Shown: one piece after another, positions 1 through 6,360 of the stretch
Position numbering within the stretch: position 1 is the first letter of the stretch
How the letters are laid out: every line of letters begins with the position of its first letter
Assembly: GCA_005882415.1 (NCBI GenBank)
Contig: VBAE01000092.1
Location: forward strand, 1 to 11,757
Source of the DNA: Alphaproteobacteria bacterium
GTDB taxonomy: Bacteria; Pseudomonadota; Alphaproteobacteria; Sphingomonadales; Sphingomonadaceae
Direction of reading: 5' to 3'
DNA length: 11,757 nucleotides
Translations under genes and position numbers: made by a program
Notes under the pieces: generated by a model
Databases searched by the model: none
Seen by the model: the letters and a program-made list of their open reading frames with translations, nothing else
What the model was told of the DNA's origin: nothing

Positions 1-627
<627 letters not shown>

Positions 628-651
628 GCGGCCTCTTCATCTGGCTCGGTC

Positions 652-745
652 CGTCACCCCGGACTTGATCCGGGGTCCATGAACACGGCTTTTCGAGTTC
701 GGCAAGGGCGGTGTTCATGGATGCCGGATCAAGTCCGGCATGACG
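652..745. repeat. Nested palindromic repeat element, copy A
   Basis: Two arms of about 35 bp (652-686 and 711-745) are near-perfect inverted copies around a 24-bp loop. Each arm contains its own smaller hairpin, CCGGACTTGATCCGG on the left and CCGGATCAAGTCCGG on the right, so the element could fold as one long hairpin or as two small ones. The inner ends read CCATGAACAC and GTGTTCATGG. A second copy lies at 9398-9493 with different loop sequence. This is an intergenic repeat of REP/MITE type. It sits between the bioB stop and the pccA start and could act on transcript ends or stability (inference). Confidence 0.9.
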
Positions 746-756
746 GGGGTGGGAAC

Positions 757-1687
757 TCATTCTGCGGCTACCCGCGCCGGCTCTTGGATCTCCATCGCGC
801 GCAGCCCCAGCTTGTCGAACAAAGCCGCGTCCGCGCCTGCGCCGGCATTGCCCGTGGTCAGCAGCTTGTCGCCCGTGAAGATCGAGTTCGCGCCGGCGAG
901 GAAGCACAGCGCCTGCGTCGCCTCCGACATGCTCTCGCGGCCGGCCGACAGCCGCACCATCGATTGCGGCATCAGGATGCGCGCGACAGCCACAGTGCGG
1001 ACGAACTCGATGTCGTCGATCCGGGCGAGCGGCGTGCCGGCGAGCATGTCGCCGAGCACCGTGCCCTTCACCGGCACCAGCGCGTTGATCGGAACGCTCT
1101 CCGGATGGGCGGGCAGCGTCGCCAGCGCGTGGAGGAAGCCGACCCGGTCCTCCCTTCTCTCACCCATGCCGACGATCCCGCCGCAGCACACCGACATGCC
1201 CGACGCGCGGACGTTCGCCAGCGTCTCCAGCCGCTCGTCATAGGTTCGGGTGGTGATGATCGCGCCATAATGTTCGGGCGAGGTGTCGAGATTGTGGTTG
1301 TAATAATCGAGCCCCGCCTCCGCGAGCCGGTCCGCCTGGCCGCCGTCGAGCATGCCGAGCGTCATGCAGGTCTCGAGCCCCATCGCCCGCACGGCGCGCA
1401 CGATCTCGACCACCGCGGGCATGTCGCGGTCCTTGGGATTGCGCCACGCGGCGCCCATGCAGAACCGCTGGCTGCCGGCGTCCTTCGCCTCCGCTGCGCG
1501 TTGCAGCACTTCCTGCACGTCCATCAGCTTGCTGGCCGGCACGCCCGCGTCGGCATGGACCGACTGCGCGCAATAGCCGCAGTCCTCCGGGCAGCCGCCG
1601 GTCTTGATGCTGAGCAGGCGCCTCGAACAGGAGGTCGAGGAAGGGGAGCTGGAACAGCGCCCGGATTTCGTCCCGCGACCAATCCAC
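757..1687 (-). pseudogene. bioB: Biotin synthase, disrupted by an internal deletion and frameshift
   Basis: BioB is the radical-SAM enzyme that inserts sulfur into dethiobiotin. Two frames are needed to read it. From the GTG at 1687-1685 the first frame gives VDWSRDEIRALF and FLDLLFEA. At about 1618-1624 the match jumps to another frame, which continues LLSIKTGGCPEDCGYC (the CxxxCxxC cluster-binding motif), FCMGAAW, CMTLG, YYNHNLDTSPE, VCCGGIVG and VRLSAGRE, down to TGA at 757-759. Compared with E. coli BioB, about 17 residues between LLFEA and LLSIKTG are missing. That corresponds to roughly 50 bp, which is not a multiple of three. The first normal start in the second frame is GTG at 1542-1540, after the cysteine motif, so no complete enzyme can be made. 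The rest is well preserved, so the break is recent or is an assembly error. Confidence 0.88.
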
Positions 1688-1695
1688 CCGTTTAT

Positions 1696-1703
1696 CCTCT
1701 CCC
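1696..1703 (-). promoter_or_regulatory. Ribosome-binding site of the bioB remnant
   Basis: Read on the minus strand this is GGGAGAGG, ending 8 nt before the GTG at 1687-1685. It favours that start over the GTG at 1711-1709, which would overlap the stop of the duplicated scpA tail and would place the site inside the gene. Confidence 0.6.
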
Positions 1704-1707
1704 AAAT

Positions 1708-1779
1708 TCACTCTGCGGCCTCCTCAAGTGGCGGCATATTATGCCCCAGCAGCTTCAGCACTTCCCCTGCCGCGTCAAC
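1708..1779 (-). pseudogene. Duplicated 3' end of scpA (23 codons plus stop)
   Basis: Read on the minus strand, this stretch encodes the last 23 residues of ScpA (from VDAAG to EEAAE) followed by TGA. Compared with the real scpA end at 2381-2452, 11 of 72 bases differ. All 11 are synonymous third-position changes and no amino acid differs. Upstream of the valine codon the similarity stops abruptly (RLYEA here, GTNL in scpA). No start or mutase domain precedes it, so it is a detached tail, not a gene. It lies directly upstream of bioB, with 20 bp between its stop and the bioB GTG start. Confidence 0.85.
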
Positions 1780-1811
1780 CGCTTCGTACAGCCTGTTCCG
1801 TCCGCCGCCGT

Positions 1812-2384
1812 TCAATGGCGGCCTCGCTTCTTGGTGGGAAGCAGCCTCGCGACCGAAAGGCGCGCCGTTCGTCCCTCCGGCCCCGGCTGTGCGGTCGAAA
1901 GAAAATATCGAACGTTGAGGCCGTCGGGTCGCGGCGCCTCCCACTTCGTCTGCGGCTCGGCGGCCTTGCCCGTCTCTTCGCCGGGCGGCAGCGACAAGGC
2001 GGCGGCAAGCGCGGTGGCAGCGCGGCGATGGTCGTAGTCGGCGCTCACCCGCCACTCGAGGTGGCACGCGGGTCCGAACCCGGTGATGTCGGCATAAGGC
2101 GGGTTGTGGTAGGTGACCTGGCCAATCTCGGAGCGCCAGCTGTTCCCGGTGCCGAACACCTCGCCTTCCGATTTGCGCACCGTGCGCCAGCCGATCCCGC
2201 TCGCGTTCATCGCCGCGACGAAGCGCTCCGGGCTCGGCAGCGGTTCGACGCACAAAGTCCGGAAGGTCGCCAGCGCCTCGTCGAAGCTGAGCACCTTGGC
2301 CGCCGGCGCATCGCCGCGCGCAGGAGGGGCGGCGGCCGCCAGCAGCAAGGCCGCAGCCCCGGCGGCGGCGATGGCAAACCTCAT
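1812..2384 (-). CDS. Exported protein of unknown function
   Basis: A protein of 190 residues with a typical signal peptide: MRF, a hydrophobic alanine/leucine stretch to about residue 19, and likely cleavage near PARG-DAP (about 23-25). The mature part has two cysteines (C45 in TFRTLCVEP, C107 in GPACHLEW) that could form a disulfide, and several tryptophans. I do not recognise the family. The ATG at 2384-2382 overlaps the scpA stop as ATGA, suggesting translational coupling. The C-terminal end (TKKRGRH) is basic and lies about 30 bp from the duplicated scpA tail, so the gene may be truncated there. A periplasmic location is inferred. No link to propionate metabolism is visible other than position. 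Confidence 0.7.
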   Translation of the reverse strand: MRFAIAAAGAAALLLAAAAPPARGDAPAAKVLSFDEALATFRTLCVEPLPSPERFVAAMNASGIGWRTVRKSEGEVFGTGNSWRSEIGQVTYHNPPYADITGFGPACHLEWRVSADYDHRRAATALAAALSLPPGEETGKAAEPQTKWEAPRPDGLNVRYFLSTAQPGPEGRTARLSVARLLPTKKRGRH

Positions 2385-4591
2385 TCCGCAGCCTCCTCGA
2401 GCGGCGGCATATTATGCCCCAGCAGCTTCAGTACCTCGCCGGCGGCGTCGACAAGATTGGTACCGGGTCCGAAGATCGCCTGCACCCCCGCCTCCCGCAG
2501 CATGTCGTAATCCTGCGCCGGGATCACTCCGCCGACCACGACCTTGATGTCCGCCCGGCCCATGTCGCGCAGATGGCCGATCAGCTCGGGCACCAAAGTC
2601 TTGTGCCCGGCAGCGAGGCTCGACGCGCCGACCACGTCGACGTCGCGTTCGACGGCGAGGCGGGCGCTCTCCTCCGGCGTCTGGAACAGCGGCCCCGGCA
2701 CCACTTCGAAGCCCAGATCGGCAAAGGCCGAGGCGACAAGATTGGCGCCGCGGTCGTGCCCGTCCTGGCCCATCTTCGCGACCAGCATCCTGGGCTTGCG
2801 CCCCAGCCGGTTGCCGACGGCCTCAACTCCGGCTTCCGCCTGGCTCCATCGCGGATCGCCCGCATAAGCGCCGCCGTAAATCCCCTTCACCGGCGTCGGC
2901 ACTGTGTCGTACCGCCCCCAAGCCTCCTCCAGCGCCGCACTGATCTCACCCAGCGTCGCCCGCGCCCGCGCCGCCTCCACCGCAAGGGCGAGAAGGTTAA
3001 CTCCTTCCCGAAACGGGGAGGGGTCCCGGCCGGAGGCCGGTGGAGGGGTCCCGGACTCGGATGCCGCGGAGACGTGGGCCGCGTCCGTCAGCGCCTGCAG
3101 CGCCGCCCGGCACCTAGCCTCATCCCTCCCGGCCCGAACCCGCTCGATCCGTGCGACCTGCCCCTGCCGAACCTTGTCATTGTCGATCTGCAGGATGTCG
3201 AGCTCGCCCTCAGTATCGAGCTGGTAGCGGTTCACCCCCACGATCACCGTCTCGCCCCGATCGACCTTCGCCGCCCGCTCCGCCGAAGCTTCCTCGATCC
3301 GCCGCTTGGGCATCCCGTCCCTCACCGCGGCGGTCATTCCGCCCAGCCCCTCGACTTCCTCGATCAGCGCCCAGGCCTTGTCGGCCAGCTCCTTCGTCAA
3401 CGCCTCGACATAATAAGACCCGCCCAGAGGATCGGCGACGTTGGGGATCCCGCTCTCCTCGGCGAGGATCAGCTGGGTATTGCGCGCGATCCGGGCGGAG
3501 AAATCGGTGGGAAGCGCGATCGCCTCGTCGAAGCTGTTGGTGTGGAGCGACTGCGTGCCGCCGAGCACCGCCGCCATCGCCTCCACAGTTGTCCGGACGA
3601 TGTTGTTCCACGGGTCCTGCTCGGTCAGCGACACGCCCGACGTCTGGCAATGCGTGCGGAGCATCAACGACTTCGGGCTCTTCGCCCCGAACTCGGTCAT
3701 GATCCGGTGCCATAGCGTCCGCGCGGCGCGCAGCTTCGCGATCTCCATGAAGAAGTTCATGCCGATGCCGAAGAAGAAGGAGAGCCTGGGCGCGAAGGCG
3801 TCGACGTCCAGCCCCTTGGCTTGGGCGGCGCGGACATATTCCATCCCGTCGGCGAGCGTGAAGGCGAGCTCCTGGACCGCCGTCGCCCCGGCTTCGAGCA
3901 TATGATAGCCCGAGATCGAGATCGAGTTGAACCGCGGCATATGCTCGGACGTGTAGGCGATGATGTCCGCAACGATCCGCATCGAGGGTTCGGGCGGGTA
4001 GATATAGGCGTTGCGGACCGCGAACTCTTTCAGAATGTCGTTCTGGATCGTGCCGGACAGCCGGTCCTGCGCCACCCCCTGCTCCTCGGCGGCGACGATG
4101 TAGAAGGCCATCACCGGGAGCACCGCCCCGTTCATCGTCATCGACACCGACATCGTGTCGAGCGGGATCCCGTCGAACAGGATCTTCATGTCCTCGACCG
4201 TGTCGATCGCCACCCCCGCCTTGCCGACGTCGCCGGTCACCCGCGGATGGTCGCTGTCATAGCCCCGGTGGGTGGCGAGGTCGAAGGCGACGCTGAGTCC
4301 CTTCTGCCCCGCCGCGAGGTTGCGCCGATAGAAGGCGTTCGAATCCTCCGCGGTCGAAAAGCCGGCGTACTGCCGGATCGTCCACGGCCGCCCGGTGTAC
4401 ATCGAAGCATAAGGCCCGCGCGTAAACGGCGCGAAGCCGGGAAGCCCCGGGTCGACCCCCTCCAGGTCTTCGCCGGTATAAAGCGGCCGAACCTCGATCC
4501 CCTCAGGCGTGTGCCAGGTGAGGTCCTTGCCCTTCACCTCCTTAGAGGCGGCGGCGGTCCAGTCGGCGGGTGCGGGCTTGTCACGGTTCAA
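2381..4591 (-). CDS. scpA: Methylmalonyl-CoA mutase, single-chain, B12-dependent
   Basis: It converts (R)-methylmalonyl-CoA to succinyl-CoA using adenosylcobalamin, feeding propionate carbon into the TCA cycle. The 736-residue chain has the substrate-binding barrel first (MYTGRPWTIRQYAGFST around 64-80, with Y75 matching the active-site tyrosine; ISGYHMLEAGA near 230 with the active-site histidine). The B12 domain follows, with DGHDRG and lower-ligand His612. The linker carries an inserted palindromic element (about 512-530). The start must be TTG at 4591-4589: an in-frame TAG lies six codons upstream and no ATG or GTG occurs near the N-terminus. The TTG overlaps the toxin stop as TTGA, so translation is probably coupled to the toxin gene. 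The stop overlaps the ATG of the next gene. A weak AGAGAA precedes the start. Confidence 0.96.
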   Translation of the reverse strand: MNRDKPAPADWTAAASKEVKGKDLTWHTPEGIEVRPLYTGEDLEGVDPGLPGFAPFTRGPYASMYTGRPWTIRQYAGFSTAEDSNAFYRRNLAAGQKGLSVAFDLATHRGYDSDHPRVTGDVGKAGVAIDTVEDMKILFDGIPLDTMSVSMTMNGAVLPVMAFYIVAAEEQGVAQDRLSGTIQNDILKEFAVRNAYIYPPEPSMRIVADIIAYTSEHMPRFNSISISGYHMLEAGATAVQELAFTLADGMEYVRAAQAKGLDVDAFAPRLSFFFGIGMNFFMEIAKLRAARTLWHRIMTEFGAKSPKSLMLRTHCQTSGVSLTEQDPWNNIVRTTVEAMAAVLGGTQSLHTNSFDEAIALPTDFSARIARNTQLILAEESGIPNVADPLGGSYYVEALTKELADKAWALIEEVEGLGGMTAAVRDGMPKRRIEEASAERAAKVDRGETVIVGVNRYQLDTEGELDILQIDNDKVRQGQVARIERVRAGRDEARCRAALQALTDAAHVSAASESGTPPPASGRDPSPFREGVNLLALAVEAARARATLGEISAALEEAWGRYDTVPTPVKGIYGGAYAGDPRWSQAEAGVEAVGNRLGRKPRMLVAKMGQDGHDRGANLVASAFADLGFEVVPGPLFQTPEESARLAVERDVDVVGASSLAAGHKTLVPELIGHLRDMGRADIKVVVGGVIPAQDYDMLREAGVQAIFGPGTNLVDAAGEVLKLLGHNMPPLEEAAE
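3000..3057. repeat. Palindromic element inserted in frame within scpA
   Basis: This segment contains a hairpin (CCTTCCCG, AAA loop, CGGGGAGG, one G-T pair), a perfect hairpin CCGGCC-GGA-GGCCGG at 3028-3042, and a 13-bp direct repeat GGAGGGGTCCCGG at 3017-3029 and 3042-3054. In the scpA frame it adds about 18 residues, SGTPPPASGRDPSPFREG, between the barrel and the B12 domain, where mutases normally have a short linker leading to NLLALAVEAAR. The proline-rich, low-complexity peptide and the hairpins resemble the small palindromic repeats that alphaproteobacteria sometimes carry inside genes. The edges are approximate. Confidence 0.7.
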
Positions 4592-4860
4592 CGAATTTCT
4601 CTGGTGCTATAGATTCGCAGGATCTGAATTCCCCCGGAATGCGCCCGATATTCCAGCACGTATTGAATGTCAGGCACGGAAAGCCTTTTCACACCCGAGC
4701 GGACGGTCCCTCTGCCCAGTTCCGGCGTAACGAGCAAGGCACGCGCTCTTTCCTGCAATCGGCGCTCCACCTTCTCGGCCCAAGCGAGGGTGCGCGCGGA
4801 GTTGAATGCGAATATACGCTCCAAGTCCGCCTCGGCGGCGGGCGAGAATCCGAGAACCAC
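4588..4860 (-). CDS. ParE/RelE-superfamily toxin
   Basis: A 90-residue protein with the RelE/ParE fold pattern: FSPAAEADLERIFAF at the N-terminus, a helical middle rich in Arg and Glu (AEKVERRLQERARALL), and a C-terminal strand pair IQYVLEYR...GIQILRIYSTREI. ParE members inhibit gyrase and RelE members cut mRNA on the ribosome; the sequence does not decide between them. The GTG start (4860-4858) overlaps the antitoxin stop by one base (TAGTG). Its own TGA (4590-4588) overlaps the TTG start of scpA. The arrangement is a normal type II pair followed, unusually, by a core metabolic gene in the same coupled string. Confidence 0.85.
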   Translation of the reverse strand: MVLGFSPAAEADLERIFAFNSARTLAWAEKVERRLQERARALLVTPELGRGTVRSGVKRLSVPDIQYVLEYRAHSGGIQILRIYSTREIR

Positions 4861-5105
4861 TATTCTGCCGCTTGATCCCGATAGCGCGCCCTGCGCTCAG
4901 CGAGATGCGCCTGCACCTCCTCAAGGGTGTAGAAGGGTCCCTTCTCCGCCTCCTCGATCTCCTCGATCCACTCTCGGGTCCGCTCCATGTAGCGGGCGAT
5001 CGCTTCCTGGAGGAGCGCCTCAAGGCTGAGTTCGCTATTGTCCGCCCATTCGCGCAGGGTCCGCACCTCGTCCGCGCTGAGTTCGATGGTGATTTTCTCG
5101 GTCAT
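4860..5105 (-). CDS. ParD-like ribbon-helix-helix antitoxin
   Basis: An 81-residue protein. The N-terminus (ITIELSADEVRTLREWADN, then SLEALLQEAIARYMER) has the length and pattern of a ribbon-helix-helix DNA-binding domain. The acidic C-terminal half (WIEEIEEAEKGPFYTLEEVQAHLAERRARY) is the kind of segment that wraps the toxin, with the common antitoxin motif EEVQAHL. It should neutralise the toxin encoded immediately after it and probably represses its own operon, as ParD-type proteins do. The ATG at 5105-5103 has AAAGG about 6 nt upstream. It begins 37 bp after the preceding small gene. Confidence 0.82.
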   Translation of the reverse strand: MTEKITIELSADEVRTLREWADNSELSLEALLQEAIARYMERTREWIEEIEEAEKGPFYTLEEVQAHLAERRARYRDQAAE

Positions 5106-5142
5106 GGAACGCCTTTACTCCCTTGGCACCAGCGCCGCCAGA

Positions 5143-5424
5143 TCAATGGCCCTTCGGCATCCCAATGTTGTACGTCAGCGCGCTCGACCGATGGCGGCGG
5201 TGACGCTCCTCCATCTCCCGCACGACAACCTCATGCGGGACCGTGCGCCCAGCCGCAAAATCTTCGAGACCCTCGCGGATATCCTCAAGAAATCGCCGCG
5301 CCTCGGCTGCGGACCTGAGAAAGCAAAACTCCGACCGCAGCGTCTCGAAGGAGGCCTCGGGATCGGCCAACTGCTCATCGACCCAGGCGATGTCGCGGGC
5401 GATGGTGGGGTCTTCCTCAGCCAT
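5143..5424 (-). CDS. Small antitoxin-like protein of unknown function
   Basis: A 93-residue, mostly helical, acidic protein starting at ATG 5424-5422 with AAGG seven bases upstream. The stretch DFAAGRTVPHEVVVREMEER (about 54-73) resembles the C-terminal G-x-x-xPHEEV motif of many type II antitoxins. No DNA-binding domain is obvious, and no toxin follows it directly; the next gene is another antitoxin with its own toxin. The last 13 residues (SALTYNIGMPKGH) do not continue the helical pattern, and TYNIG resembles how ParE toxins often begin. It may therefore be a remnant in which a partner toxin was deleted (inference, weak). It is the first gene after the 5425-5692 spacer. Confidence 0.6.
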   Translation of the reverse strand: MAEEDPTIARDIAWVDEQLADPEASFETLRSEFCFLRSAAEARRFLEDIREGLEDFAAGRTVPHEVVVREMEERHRRHRSSALTYNIGMPKGH

Positions 5425-5499
5425 TGCGGCACCTTAGCACGACCGCTGCCCCGCTGCCACGTCTGGGCCGACAGCGTCCGCGCTTGAATTTCCGCCATT

Positions 5500-5514
5500 G
5501 TTCTGCTAATGTTC
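5500..5514. promoter_or_regulatory. Candidate LexA (SOS) box
   Basis: The sequence GTTCTGCTAATGTTC matches the alphaproteobacterial LexA consensus GTTC-N7-GTTC exactly, with an AT-rich spacer. It lies 76 bp upstream of the small antitoxin-like gene (start 5424), in the position of a promoter for the antitoxin-toxin-scpA string. A match with eight fixed bases is expected by chance at a fraction of one per window this size, so context matters more than the match alone. Confidence 0.4.
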
Positions 5515-5565
5515 TAGTCGGCTCTTTCTCATGCGCAGCGACGGTTCAACGCGCACCGGCACATA

Positions 5566-5621
5566 TGAACTTCACTGACCTGCACGAATCTGCGCGAGAC
5601 CATGAACTTCGTGAACTTCAC
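5566..5621. repeat. TGAACTTC repeats with palindromic boxes
   Basis: TGAACTTC occurs three times, at 5566-5573, 5603-5610 and 5612-5619. Two copies sit in odd palindromes: TGAACTTCA at 5566-5574 and GTGAACTTCAC at 5611-5621. The arrangement resembles a multi-site operator or a small intergenic repeat. It lies between the mce stop and the candidate LexA box, on the promoter side of the toxin-antitoxin genes. No coding sequence is apparent in 5425-5692. Confidence 0.5.
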
Positions 5622-5692
5622 CGCTGCGCGACATACCGTTCTAGGTGTGACCTTAGTGAGACCTTAGCGCCTGCCGGACGTCGAAGCGGAGG

Positions 5693-6112
5693 TCAATGCG
5701 CCTCTTTCGGCGTCTCCATGATCTCGGTCAGGACGCCCCCCATGTCCTTGGGATGCAAGAAGAAAATCGGCGTCCCGTGCGCTCCGATCCGCGGTTCGCC
5801 GAGGATTTTGGCGCCCTTGGCTTCGAACCAGGCCTTGGCCGCGTGGATGTCGTCCACTTCGTAGCACAGATGGTGCTGCCCCCCCGCCGGGTTCTTCGCC
5901 AAAAAGCCGTGGATCGGGCTCCCCTCGCCCAAAGGCTCGATCAGCTCGATCTGGCTGTTGGGCGTGTCGACGAAGCAGACCTTCACCCCCTGCGCGGGGA
6001 GGTCGAACGGCTCCCGGATCACCTCGGCGCCCATCATGTCGCGATAGAACGTGATCGATTTTTCGATGGACGGGGTGGCGACCCCGACATGGTTCAGCCG
6101 GCCGAGCTTCAT
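5693..6112 (-). CDS. mce: Methylmalonyl-CoA epimerase
   Basis: It interconverts (S)- and (R)-methylmalonyl-CoA, linking propionyl-CoA carboxylase to the mutase. The 139 residues form two vicinal-oxygen-chelate modules: LNHVGVATPSIEKSITFYRD at the start and HHLCYEVDDIHAAKAWFEAKGA in the second half. The expected metal ligands are H8, Q54 (in SQIELIEP), H81 and E130 (in LTEI). PKDMGGVLTEIME is typical of this epimerase and distinguishes it from glyoxalase I. Length is normal. The ATG (6112-6110) overlaps the stop of the preceding membrane-protein gene as ATGA, so the two are probably translated together. In this genome mce is separated from scpA by about 1.1 kb of inserted-looking material. Confidence 0.95.
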   Translation of the reverse strand: MKLGRLNHVGVATPSIEKSITFYRDMMGAEVIREPFDLPAQGVKVCFVDTPNSQIELIEPLGEGSPIHGFLAKNPAGGQHHLCYEVDDIHAAKAWFEAKGAKILGEPRIGAHGTPIFFLHPKDMGGVLTEIMETPKEAH

Positions 6113-6354
6113 GACCAGATCCTCGAACTGATGTTGAACAACAGGTCCACCGCGATGAACCCCACCCCGAACGCCGCCGCCGCGTACAGGCAGAGGAGGA
6201 AGCGGTAAGCCCCCGGCCGCTCCGCCCGGTCGACATAGGCCCGGCCGACCGGCAACCGCCCGTTCCGAACGCCCCGCTCCAGAGTCCACAAGATCCACGG
6301 TACCAGGCAGGCCGCAATCAGCCCGAAAACCAGATTTTCGCCAGCGAACCTCAT
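6109..6354 (-). CDS. Small two-helix membrane protein of unknown function
   Basis: An 81-residue protein with two hydrophobic segments, about residues 8-25 (LVFGLIAACLVPWILWTL) and 52-73 (FLLCLYAAAAFGVGFIAVDL), joined by a basic loop of about 26 residues (ERGVRNGRLPVGRAYVDRAERPGAY). I do not recognise a named family. It begins six bases after the pccB stop, with GAGG at the end of pccB as ribosome-binding site, and its stop overlaps the mce start. The tight packing argues that it is a real gene of the propionate operon. Confidence 0.75.
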   Translation of the reverse strand: MRFAGENLVFGLIAACLVPWILWTLERGVRNGRLPVGRAYVDRAERPGAYRFLLCLYAAAAFGVGFIAVDLLFNISSRIWS

Positions 6355-6360
6355 CGCGCC

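Noticed and set aside
1708..2253. A fusion protein ending with the ScpA tail
   Set aside because: Apart from the last 23 codons, the frame is the out-of-frame reading of the exported-protein gene and has no plausible start or domain.
5425..5692. A small plus-strand gene starting at ATG 5565
   Set aside because: The frame is made of the TGAACTTC repeats and runs antisense into mce; no convincing ribosome-binding site or protein pattern was seen.
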